A stretch of 40,577 bases of DNA, from the NCBI GenBank assembly GCA_032718475.1, contig JAUCBJ010002019.1:1-40577 (forward strand). Direction: 5' to 3'. Positions within the stretch are counted from its first letter, which is position 1; each line of letters begins with the position of its first letter. Below are positions 22,170 to 31,758 of the stretch, piece by piece. The DNA is from Nemertoderma westbladi. Lineage: Eukaryota > Xenacoelomorpha > Nemertodermatida > Nemertodermatidae. The notes under the pieces are model-generated. The model was not told where the DNA came from. It saw only the letters and a list, made by a program, of their open reading frames with translations, and searched no databases. The translations under genes and the position numbers were made by a program.

Positions 22170-25100
22170 CTACAATATAAAATCAGCTTCTTTTTACCTC
22201 TATATGCCTACCAAACAAAATGATTATATATAGAATTCTGCCTCACATAGAGAAACTGCTGCGTAAGAGCAAAAACGGATTTCGACCAAGTAGATCAACA
22301 AATAGCTCAGATACTTGCACTACGGAGACTGATTTAGGGAATTAAGTCAAACAATCTCCCAGCTGTCCTGACTTTTATGGACTTCAAAAAGGCATTCGAC
22401 TCAATCCATAGAGGTAAAATGCTGGAAATTAATTGAGCTTATGGAATACCAGAGGTAATTGTGGCTGGCATTGGATTATTATATTGTGACACAGAAGCTC
22501 AGGTACTCTCACCAGATGGTGAAACTGAGTTTTTCTCAATACTGGCTAGCGTATTGCAAGGTGACACATTGACGCCACTGCTATTTGCAATTGTACTGGT
22601 TTACGCAATGAGGACGGCCTCAAAGGGTGAAGATCTGGGATTCACACTACAAGAACGCAGAAGTAGTAGATATCCGGCAACTACAGTCACAGACACCGAC
22701 TTCGCGGATGACATTGCCCTGCTCTCTAATACGCTAGCAGATGCACAGCTTCTACTAAATAAAGTGGAGAGGGCTGCTTTGGATTGCATATAAATGCTAC
22801 CAAGACCGAATTCATGACCTTTAATGTTGATGGAAACTTGACAACCATTGATAATAATCAACTAAGGAAGGTTGACAACTTCCAGTACCTTGGATCATGG
22901 ATAGAGAGTAGCAAAAAGGACATAGAAGTTAGGAAAGCAAAGGCTTGGGTAGCTCTATCAAAAATGGATACCATCTGGAAATCAGATCTCTCCAGGCACA
23001 TCAAAAATGGATACCATCTGGAAATCAGATCTCTCCAGTCACCTGAAGACTAAGTTCTTTCGAGCCACACTGGAAAGTGTATTTTTATACGGGGGTGAGA
23101 CCTGGACACTGACTAAATCACTTGAACAACGAATTGATGGTTGCTACACAAGACTACTAAGGGCATCCCTAAACATCAGCTGGAGACAACACATGGCAAA
23201 CGCCGAGCTTTATGGTACAATACCACCTGTATCAACCAGACTCCGTGAACGCAGATTAAGATTCAGTGGGCACTGCTGACGAAGTAAAGACGAGGTCATA
23301 CCAGATCTACTTTTATAACAACCAACACATCGATCGGCTACAACATATAGACCAGCTTGAAAGGGATACTGAACTTGAGAGAAACGAAATTGCGACAACT
23401 ATGGAGAATCGGGAAGCCTGGAAGGATCTCATTTCCACTGTCAGAGTTCGCTCGACCTGGTAGTAGTAGTAGAAGTAGTAGTAGTCAATAACAACTCGCT
23501 GTTTGGTGAGTACAAAACAAAGACCAAAGAATAAAAACATGTACAAAACAAAGACATGTGTTAACTTTTGATTATTGTTTTGGTTCCCCCAACACGCCTC
23601 TGTAACCTGCTCCTTTACAAACCTGCTCCTTTACAAACCTGCTCCTTTACTAACCTGCTCCTTTAAATGGTAGTGGGACCTAACGTTCTTTGGGACCTAA
23701 CGCTCTTTGGCGCAACGAGATCGTCACAACGAGACTTTATCTCTTTGTTTTGTACAGGTCCCAAAAAGCGTTATATCCCATTGCCATTTAAAGGAGCAGG
23801 TTACAGAGGCGTGTAGGGGGGAACCAAAACAATAAACGAAAGTTAACACATGTTGCAAGATTATGCAGGTTATTTAATTGTGTCTTTGTTTTGTACTCAC
23901 GCACTTGCTGTTAATACTAGCTGCATTGAGTAATATTACAATTTTGGAATAAAGTACTTTTCAAGTAGATTATTCCAAAATTGTAACATTTCCTAATTTG
24001 TTGCTGGTAAAATGTATAAACGATTCGTTGTTATATATAAGAATTGAAGAATTGTTGGTATAATTTCTAAAATTAAAAAAATGACATAGGAATATACTGA
24101 CAGTATATAGATATAATCATTCAGATAAAACAAGTTTATAATATAACACATGTAGGTACCCACTTTAGTTACGGAGCTATCAGTAGCAGCGGCCAAAACA
24201 ACGGCTCCTTGATACTCGGTGGATAAGGTGCGGAGAGGAACAAACTTCCTGGAGACCACTGGTTCCACAAGAGTAACAACCCCGAAATGGGTCCCATTCG
24301 ATTCTTTACCCTCAAGCATCACGTTTACATGTTCCTTTGTAACGGTCAGCTTAAGTAGAAAAAATAATGGGTGCGTCAAAATATAGACATGGAGGAGGGG
24401 GGGGGGGGGGGGGGTTGACGAAAATTAGTCTACAAATTCCAAATTAATACTGTAATATCTCTTTTCAGCGAATTAACAATGTTAATTATCAATTAAGGGG
24501 AAGGAGCAGATCACAGTGGTAGTACGATATTCCAACCAAACCAATAAATGTTACACATTTAACTCTTACAATAAATCTTAACCTGTACAAGGCCTACAGA
24601 AATTACTGTAGTAGCCTACAGGTTCAAGATGCATTTTTGCTAGTAATCTTGTTATTTGAGTCATGACCTACTCTTATTGTAGATACGACCCGCCAAGCTG
24701 CTGCAAAGCCCCTAAATTTAGTGGGCCACTTATTTCTCTTAGTTAGAATCCCTGAAACAATATGTCTAGCGCGTCGAAAGTACTTGTCCCTAACTAAAAT
24801 TATGTCCTCTTTCAGATGAGACAAATAAAAATTTAATAGCTCCAGTAGTTTTCGAGATATGAGGAGTTCCTGGCACCCATACCATATCAGCACTTTTGGG
24901 AATTGATAAAATTACTCAAAATACAAGCATCACACTTCAAAGACTTTGGTATAACCATTAAACCATACTATGCTTTTATTGATTAGTCGAATTCATTGTT
25001 AGTAATCGAAGGCGAAATTAGAATAAAATCTTCATTGAAAATTATTTAATAGACACTAAAAGAGCACCAAAATTACATGTAGCTCGAAATTTTCAAATTT

Positions 25101-26783
25101 GACCGTATGGTTTGGCTACTGAGGTTTTAGAATTTCATTGGCAAGGTTTATTAAATTGTGGTATTTTCAAAAAATGAAAATTTTGCTTCTAATCTTGCTT
25201 TCGATTACTAATAATGAATTCAACAAACCAAAAAAGCATAGGGCCTAGTATGGTTATAGCAAAGTCTTTGAAGTGTGTTGCATTTTGAGTAATTGTATCA
25301 ATTCCGAAAGGTGTTTATATGGTATGTGTGCCAGGAACTCATCATATCTCGAAAACTACTGGAGCTACATACAGTATTACATTTTTATTTGTCTCATCTG
25401 AAAGAGGACATAATTTTAGTTAGGTACAAGTACTTTCAACGCGCTAGACATATTGTTCCACGGATTCTAACTAAGAGAAATAACTGGCCCACTAAATTTA
25501 GGGTCTTTGCAGCAGCTTGGTCAGGTCATGCTTGAGTAAACTTTCTCCTGGAGAGGGATTAATTTATGATTGTGCTAAGACCCCTGTAAAAGGTGTAAAT
25601 GAATCCCCGTTTAGAATGACTCCCCAGTGATGTGGCGAGTCATAACAACCTGGTGGAAATGTCGTCCGCCCGTTGAAATGAATCCCTTCAAGGATATTCG
25701 TAGGTTAAATAGAGACCTGCACTCTTAATAAGATGTGATTGTTCCCGCGTTTTATATAAGTAGTTTTATACTAAAGGTCATGAGAAAGTGGAACGTTCGA
25801 ATTTCTCATTCTGAAAGTATACACGTTCGTGGGGCCTTCGCGCAGCACGAGGCTTAGTTCTGCGATACAGATTAATATTGAGCGATTCTACTATCACAAA
25901 CTCGGTATTTAAATTTAACCAAACACCAGTAAATCAAAGAGAGGGAAAAGCCCCCCCCCCCCCCCCCCCCCCACCCTCCCTTCAACCTCCCTCTTATCTG
26001 CACCACCCCAACGCAAAGGCGCACACAGGATTGATGAAAGGCAGGCATTATGAGGAAATTTGTGTTTTAAAAGTAATATGTTATATTTATTTTTAATATA
26101 ACACAAAATACAACTGGAACTGGAAGCGATTCACTGAAAAAATATAGCTACTCTTTAGCAAATTTTCAGGTTTACGCAATCCATATTCATGCAGTTATGT
26201 AATTTAATTAATTATTATTGTTTTATATTTTTTGCACTAATGTTCTATTTAAGATTCAACAAAAAAATTCACAAATATACAAACAGTACAACTTTCTATA
26301 AAAAATAATTAAAGATCGCATATTATGTAATTTATTTAACCAACAAATAAATCAAACTGTTGATGGTGTCGTTGCGCCAGAATACAATGCAACCCTAAAG
26401 CGGAGGGGTGATTGCCTAGCCACTACGTGGGAGAAGCCATACTCACTGGTTAAGGGATGTTATGGGTTATGTCACAGCCACCCACCCCCCCCCCCCCCCC
26501 CCCCCCCCGTACGTTGAGGTGTTTGATTGGTTGTACAGTGTTGTCTATGACAACTTGTAATGAGGAACAAGCATATTGTAGACTGGTAATGATACGGATA
26601 CATGATTATGAGTTCCTGGATAAATTTGTCTTGCCTGTTGCTCTTGAATAGGTACTGTAACCCACCTTGCGAATAGCACGCTTCCGCAGTCTGTTGATGT
26701 CAGTTACCATCAGAGTTTTTCCAATATCGCGAAATCCATTCCCATTGTAGATACAAGATGCGGACGTCAGAATGTGAAGGGGG
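21807..26783 (-). CDS. probable S1 (trypsin-fold) protease homologue lacking catalytic residues, three 3' exons
   Basis: Three - strand exons join in phase: 26783-26666, 24349-24164 and 22169-21807, the last ending in a stop. All have AG acceptors and GTGGGT donors where needed. The joined 221 residues follow the layout of a chymotrypsin-fold domain. ILTSASC stands where proteases have VLTAAHC, HFGVVTLVEPV where they have DIALLKL..PV, and YQGAVVLAAAT resembles the GWG strand. YGNGYSVVRLFDTD resembles the C-terminal GVYTRV..Y helix lead-in. The His of the triad is replaced by Ser, the Asp position reads His/Phe, and no GDSGG motif is present, so it would be a non-catalytic homologue. The first exon(s), including any signal peptide, are not found. 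The fold assignment is my inference; the exon structure is better supported. Confidence 0.42.
22224..23476 (+). mobile_element. 5'-truncated LINE family B copy inside an intron of the S1-like gene
   Basis: This copy starts within the RT fingers (PHIEKLLRKS) and runs through DFKKAFDSIH, the intact catalytic box DFADDIALLSNT, FLYGGETWTLTKSLEQRID and LRERRLRFSGHC. It ends in TAG triplets at about 23461-23484. It is interrupted by several stops and frameshifts. It lies antisense to the surrounding S1-like gene and is closely similar to the copy at 16735-20270, sharing an internal duplication with it. Confidence 0.88.
23506..23900. mobile_element. MITE-like element with long terminal inverted repeats
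   Basis: The ends GTGAGTACAAAACAAAGAC and GTCTTTGTTTTGTACTCAC are exact inverted copies. The similarity continues inward for over 100 bp, through TGTGTTAACTTT, ATTGTTTTGGTTCCCCC, ACGCCTCTGTAACCTGCTCC and beyond. The left arm carries about four copies of a 16-bp repeat, CCTGCTCCTTTACAAA. There is no coding capacity. The element sits directly behind the LINE B tail. No target duplication is obvious. Confidence 0.75.
24164..24349 (-). CDS. S1-like gene, middle exon
   Basis: Acceptor TTTTTTCTACTTAAG, then exactly 62 codons in phase 0 (LTVTKEHVNVMLEGKES ... ATDSSVTK) to the donor AAA|GTGGGT. Codon content looks like a genuine exon, with even composition against AT-rich flanks. Confidence 0.55.
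24397..24414 (+). repeat. poly-G run
   Basis: Eighteen consecutive G residues lie just upstream (on the - strand) of the middle S1-like exon. The length is likely unreliable in any assembly. Confidence 0.8.
24662..25530. mobile_element. foldback element, arms of about 390 bp
   Basis: The left arm (24662 to about 25055) and the right arm (about 25145 to 25530) are diverged inverted copies around a spacer of roughly 90 bp. Matching landmarks include CATGACCT/AGGTCATG at the tips, CAAGCTGCTGCAAAG, CACTAAATTTAG and GAATTCATT.TTAGTAATCG. The left arm carries about 22 extra bases near its tip. Each arm keeps an open frame encoding LSHLKEDIILVR and ILTKRN.WPTKFR, which may reflect simple sequence similarity or an old coding origin. 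Confidence 0.75.
25531..26665. other. intron/intergenic sequence with long poly-C runs
   Basis: No exon is identified. Two long homopolymers are present: 22 C at 25951-25972 and 24 C at 26485-26508. Short proline-rich ORFs across them are composition artefacts. Confidence 0.6.
26666..26783 (-). CDS. S1-like gene, first visible exon
   Basis: Acceptor TTCTTCCCGAATAG, one leading base, then 39 codons (PLHILTSASCIYNGNGF...) to the donor AAG|GTGGGT. The ILTSASC string is the trypsin-like landmark. Confidence 0.5.
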
Positions 26784-26985
26784 CTATTCGGGAAGAAAGT
26801 ATAATAATTATTTAATTATCAGGAACTGATAATTACGTTCACGATCAAAATTACCTTCATTATGCCCTACGCGAATACTACGAAATGAAATTTTTCTACA
26901 TGTAGGCCCTACTGTACTGCTGTACTGTACGTACATAAACTCAGTGCACCATTTACACATCTCAGCTTGTCTTTTATAAATAACC

Positions 26986-27620
26986 AGGTGAGGACCTTCG
27001 AATACGTAAGGGAAAGGCATGGGCAGCCTTGAATAGGCTTTCCAGGATTTGGAAGTCACCGAGAATTAATCGGAAACTTAAGGTCCGACTATTTAGAGCA
27101 GCAGTAGTTCCAGTACTCCTCTACGGGAGTCCATGCTGGGCTTTAACTGCTGAGGACACCAAATCTCTGGATGGCACATTCACAAGAATGCTACGCCGGG
27201 TTCATTGTGTCAAGTACAATGCACACATCTCCAACCAGACACTAGATAACATTGGAGGTGTCTCATTTGGTTCCCCCAAGCTTGACACTTGAACACTCCG
27301 CTTTGCAGGATATTGTTTTCGCAGTGAGGACCAGCCTGTGCAAAATCTTGTGCTTTGGCAGCCCCATGGAGAAAATAAGCATGGTGGACAGCACATGACT
27401 TTTGTGAGACGCCTCTTAAAGGAAACTGGTTTTGTAGATGCGAATAGTCTCGTGAAAGTCATGGGGGATAGGGAGTTGTGGCGGTGAATCTTCGTAGATA
27501 AGCCGGCATAGCATTCTTAATGCACCCTGCATTGGGCTTGTCAATTGTGGAATGCATGGTGATAGCAAAATATTTTTGTTAAGCCAGCATCTCAATGACA
27601 AGTTTCAATGCAGCAGGCCG
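26986..27620 (+). mobile_element. third LINE family A fragment, degraded
   Basis: It begins at the region encoding EDLRIRKGKAWAALNRLSRI and continues through VLLYGSPCWALTAEDTKSLD, RRVHCVKYNAH and the GHCFRRED-like region, now frameshifted. Near the 3' end, the segment corresponding to the ATGCAGCTGCAATGCAGCAT sequence is split by about 75 bp of unrelated sequence. The TAG tail has decayed, and I find no convincing target duplication. Confidence 0.82.
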
Positions 27621-27640
27621 ATTATAGAGTTTAGCTGGAG

Positions 27641-28032
27641 ATGTTCAATCAGTTAGTGAGTGTAGCTGAAGATGTTCACGGTGAAGCAATGACGAATCGA
27701 TATTTATCTGTTTTAGAAGCCTACAACAGCAATATCAGAGATGATGATGGCACAGGACATCAGCCGCTAATTGTAGAAAGTGTTGAGAAAATAATAATTG
27801 AGAAGGGATTGTTTTATCTCTTAGGCCTACGGATTCTCATAGCATCAATCTTGATTATGACACTCTACCGGATTCTATGGCAATCAATAGCGGGGTAAAT
27901 GACGAGCAATCAATGCTAACGGAAGATGGTGAACATGAATTAGTTTCCAACAGCAGGTGTGGCAAGATGACCACAATCCAGACAGCGCAAACAGTTATAA
28001 AAATAGGGAGTCTGGGCTGTCCCATGGAATAA
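27641..28032 (+). CDS. two overlapping-frame ORF segments of unknown origin
   Basis: An ATG at 27641 opens 61 or more residues of ordinary protein-like composition (MFNQLVSVAEDVHGEAM, YLSVLEAYN, DDDGTGHQPLIVESVEKI) before turning hydrophobic. A second frame, 27826 to the stop at 28030-28032, reads equally protein-like (DSHSINLDYDTLPDSMAI, EQSMLTEDGEHELVS). A good acceptor, TTGTTTTATCTCTTAG, sits just before the second segment. It could be one coding sequence broken by a frameshift or split by a very short intron, but no donor I tried gives the right phase. I do not recognise the product. Confidence 0.25.
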
Positions 28033-29537
28033 AACGGAATCTTAAGGTTCGATTCTTGTAAAGGCTTTTGCGTAATTAGCCGGTTATTTTCCCCGTAAAG
28101 TACTCTGTAGTTAGTTTACTAGGCATAAAAAGGCCGTGTCCTTACTGTACTGGTGTTTTAGAGGACATAAAAGTAATTTCTTCTGTAGGTGTACTTTAGC
28201 GGACATAATCCGCAATTTTGTGACGCAATAAGCTGGATCCTCTTGAAAACAGTGTGGCTACCATGACGACGGCTAACAGCTGATATTGCCACGTCGAACA
28301 TTTCTTTGTTCTTTGTTCTCTCTTTGTTCGGTCGACCAATCAGAGCGTTTTTTGACTCTGTGTTGGAGGTTGGATGCAGAAACTCAGGAATTCAGTGTAT
28401 GTGTTTTTTGCCCAGAGCCTAAGAACACCGGCTTTTGGCACCTCCGTGTTTTAGTCTTTAGTTCAACATTAGTAGGCTTAATTATAGAACGTATATCCGT
28501 TATCTCAACTCATTTAATCATATCTCAACTCATTTAATCATATCTCATTTAATCATATCTCAACTCACTCACTTATCTATCTTATCTCACTTACTTACTC
28601 AACAATCTGTCGGTTATTCATTATATTTGTTGATGGAATATTATATCGGAATACTGATCAATAATCAGACACCCCAATCTTCTTGATATACTAAAGGTTA
28701 GAGAGACCGGATACATATAACGATTGCGACTTACATTAAGTGGTTTGAAGTGAATCTAATGCTATTTCATAGGCCCGACATAAATTGTCTGTTGCTCTCT
28801 TTATATGTGACTAAAATTAGTGAAGGTCGGCAGATTAGTGTGCAGTATTGTGCAGCATTGTGTATGATTGTAACTGATAACAAAGCATCTCCTAAAGAAT
28901 GCGCCATATACGTTAATCTATAGCCATTCCGTTGTGTCTAGTTTAAGTCATAACTCTGTTTACATATTTAGAGCGCCACGTCCTAAAGGAACTGTTAATA
29001 TTTCCCGAAAGTGAATAATATTTGTCAGAGATTATATATTACGATCAGTCGAATAATACAGTAGGCTTACACCCCAATCAAGTTAAGCTTCCGAATCCAG
29101 TCTCCCGGGTATATCCAGCGGGTGAATGGTTGCGCATAGACTGGCTTCGGCTAATGTAGTGTATCAAATACTCGTCATAGGCTAAAGACTATCTATCATC
29201 TAACAGACATCCCAATTTGGCAGGTTAAACTGTCAAAGGTCTTAAAAGCGCAAACAATAACAGATATTGCTTCTGGATTGCGGCGTAAGCAATCAAGTCG
29301 AAAGTACCGGTCGACCGGAAACCTGTAGGCCTGACTGCCTGATCACCCGGACCGGTACTTACAGCAGTACAGGTACAGCAGTATTATTCGATTGTGAAAT
29401 TGTATACCGGTAGGCTGTTTAAGAGATTAGGGACTGTACACCCCTTGTTTCTTTTGGAGCTTACTTATTTCTGTCAAGTTTTGTTTATTTGTAGGCCAGT
29501 ATTGAGCAGAAGGCGTGTAAGCCTGCTCAGATTGTAC
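28033..29537. other. non-coding sequence, possible upstream part of the BEL element leader
   Basis: No gene is seen. A CCAAT-containing GACCAATCAGAGCG lies near 28335, and a short 20-bp tandem repeat (TATCTCAACTCATTTAATCA) is at 28501-28575. Whether a 5' LTR lies here cannot be decided, because no matching sequence is found downstream. Confidence 0.4.
28501..28575. repeat. 20-bp tandem repeat
   Basis: TATCTCAACTCATTTAATCA occurs twice in full, followed by two or three shortened copies. Confidence 0.85.
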
Positions 29538-30114
29538 AGATAATTTGTAGGCTTGACTGTTGTCTAACTGTTGTTAAGTCTGAACGGATTGCAGTGTGTG
29601 TAGAGCATCTGTCCGATAAAGTGCTAGTTAGGAACGTAGGGGCTTCAAGTGCTGTGAGGTAAACCCCCTGTGAAAGAATAAGTCGTACTACTAGGTTAGA
29701 ACGCATACTAACTAATCATTTCGGAGTCTGCATATACTGTAGTTTATTTAGGCTTGATAGTAGTCTGCCATCGTTTGGTCTGTACTTTGTTTGTGTAGTC
29801 TGTACAGGTAGCATATAATTCTTATTTAGATAATTTGTAGGCTGGATAGTTGTCTGGCTGTTGCTAGGTCTGAGGAAATTTCGGTGTGTGTAGAGTGTAT
29901 GTCCGATAAAGTGCCAGTTGGGAACGTAGGGGCTTCCAGTGCTGTGAGGTAAACCCCCTGTGAAAGAATAAGTCGTACTACTAGGTTAGAACGCATACTA
30001 ACTAACCATTTCGGAGTCTGCACATACCGTAGTTTGTTTAGGCTTGATAGTAGTCTGTCAGTATTTAGTCTGCATTTTGTTGGAGTAGTTTGTACGCGTA
30101 GCGTAACATTTATT
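29538..30114. repeat. 290-bp tandem duplication
   Basis: Two diverged copies lie head to tail: for example, TAATTTGTAG at 29541 and 29831, and GCTGTGAGGT at 29651 and 29941. A long near-identical core includes AAACCCCCTGTGAAAGAATA and AAGTCGTACTACTAGGTTAG. It lies in what is probably the LTR or leader region of the BEL element. Confidence 0.9.
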
Positions 30115-31444
30115 ATTCAGAGTTTATGCGATTATTCGCAACATTCATATCCCCAAGTTTATTCCTACAGTAATTGTGCTTGTTATACATACCGTTATAG
30201 TTAAACTAACCCCGGTACTACATCAGGGCTGCTCGGCGTAGGTAAAGACTGGAGATTTTGTGCTTTGGTCACTCCGGCAGATACCGTGGTTCTTTTAGCT
30301 GTTCAAGTATTTTTAACTACTGATTATTTGTTGTACAAGTACTTGTACCTAATTTAGGGTTTAGTGTACAGTACTTTCCGAAGGTGATTAGTGTGTAGGC
30401 AGTATATTTGTGTTGTAAAGTGGTTAATAGGCACGTTGGTTCTGGTAGACCGCGGTAATTAACTTCTGGGTAGGAACACTCCGTGATACATAGCGTAGTA
30501 CCTATAGCGATACGGCTATAGGTAGTCAGACGGTGGTATTTTCCTATCTGGACAACGCAGTATATTTACTACTACTTATTATTTTCAAATACCGTAGTAA
30601 CCTGTCCGTTGTAATAACCAGATATTCTAACCCTTTGTTAGGCTGGTTTGTAGATTCCCTGTAAAATTACCCTAAAAAATTCGTATTTGTAATTTTTGTG
30701 TTTATTTAGAGATTGTAATCTCACCCCGATTGTACGTAATTTGTAGTAATAAGTAACTTAGGTAAATTAGAATTATTTGTTTTAGAGTCCAACAAGTAGC
30801 ACTTCACTGAGAGCGCACAGCTTCTGTGTAGTGACTCCCCCCAGAAATAATAACATTTATTTCAAACATTGACAAAAACCCATTTCAACGGGTATATATA
30901 TATTATAAATCAACTCAAACGATTTATAAATAGTAGGCCTGCCATATAACAATTAGGTCTCAATATCAGTTGGACTACTGCTTAAATAACGGTAATAAAG
31001 TAAGTTAAAGTAACCAAGTAACCCTTAAAATTCAGAAATTCAATTATTTAAATAATTGATATACCGGTATTCACGATAGGCCTATTATATATTTATAAAT
31101 TTAGGCTGAAATTATACCGGTATTCTGTAATTAATTCTAGTTAATAATTATACTTATATATACTATAAGTGTAAACTGCATACCGGGATCCACGATAGGC
31201 CTATTATATATTTATATATATTTGTGCTAAAATTATATACCGGTCTTCGGTGAAAAACCTAGTCTGTAATAAAATTTATATATACTATAAGCATACCGGT
31301 ATTCTAATATATTATATTATATATATATCACGCTACACTGAGTAGCAGTATCGGTAATTAATTACTAGGCTAGCAGTTAATACTGAATTACTAGACTTGC
31401 TTAGACTGTAATATAGCAGTAGGCATTCAACTGTGCAAACAAAC
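30115..31444 (+). other. untranslated leader upstream of BEL gag
   Basis: No long ORF is present. The stretch 31060-31290 contains diverged tandem copies (period about 119 bp) built on ATACCGGTATTC, ACGATAGGCCTATTATATAT and TATATACTATAAG. No primer-binding site or LTR end can be identified with confidence. Confidence 0.45.
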
Positions 31445-31585
31445 ATGTCTGATACTAAGCAGAACCTGTCAGACAGTTTATTAGATGTAACTATCTGCGA
31501 CTCAGATAGGGGTGTAGAACCGTCTAGACCTAAGTTCAGTTCACCTCCCACTGTGAGAAAGGTCGTCCCTCCTGTAGTAATATAG
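31445..31585 (+). CDS. short leader ORF, probable detached N-terminus of BEL gag
   Basis: An ATG in good context (ACAAACATG) opens 46 codons (MSDTKQNLSDSLLDVTICDS...) and stops at a TAG near 31583. From 31534 onward the next frame is open without interruption into the main gag-pol frame, so the two frames overlap by about 50 bases with a -1 relation. I infer that this is the natural gag start, cut off by a one-base change. It could instead be an upstream ORF. Confidence 0.4.
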   Translation: MSDTKQNLSDSLLDVTICDSDRGVEPSRPKFSSPPTVRKVVPPVVI

Positions 31586-31758
31586 ACCCTAGGCTAGTCC
31601 AACATCGTAGGTCTATCATAGGCACTCGAGCTCAGGTCAAGCGGGACCAAGAAGCAGCGGAACAGCAACAACCCGCGAGCCAAGAACTTATTTCTCAGCG
31701 GCCCGACAGCTCCAGTAGTGAGGATACTGTAGAGCTGACACCCGAGCGCGGAGCAAAG

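Noticed and set aside
25878-26096. Proline-rich ORF
   Set aside because: It depends on a 22-base C homopolymer with no flanking gene structure.
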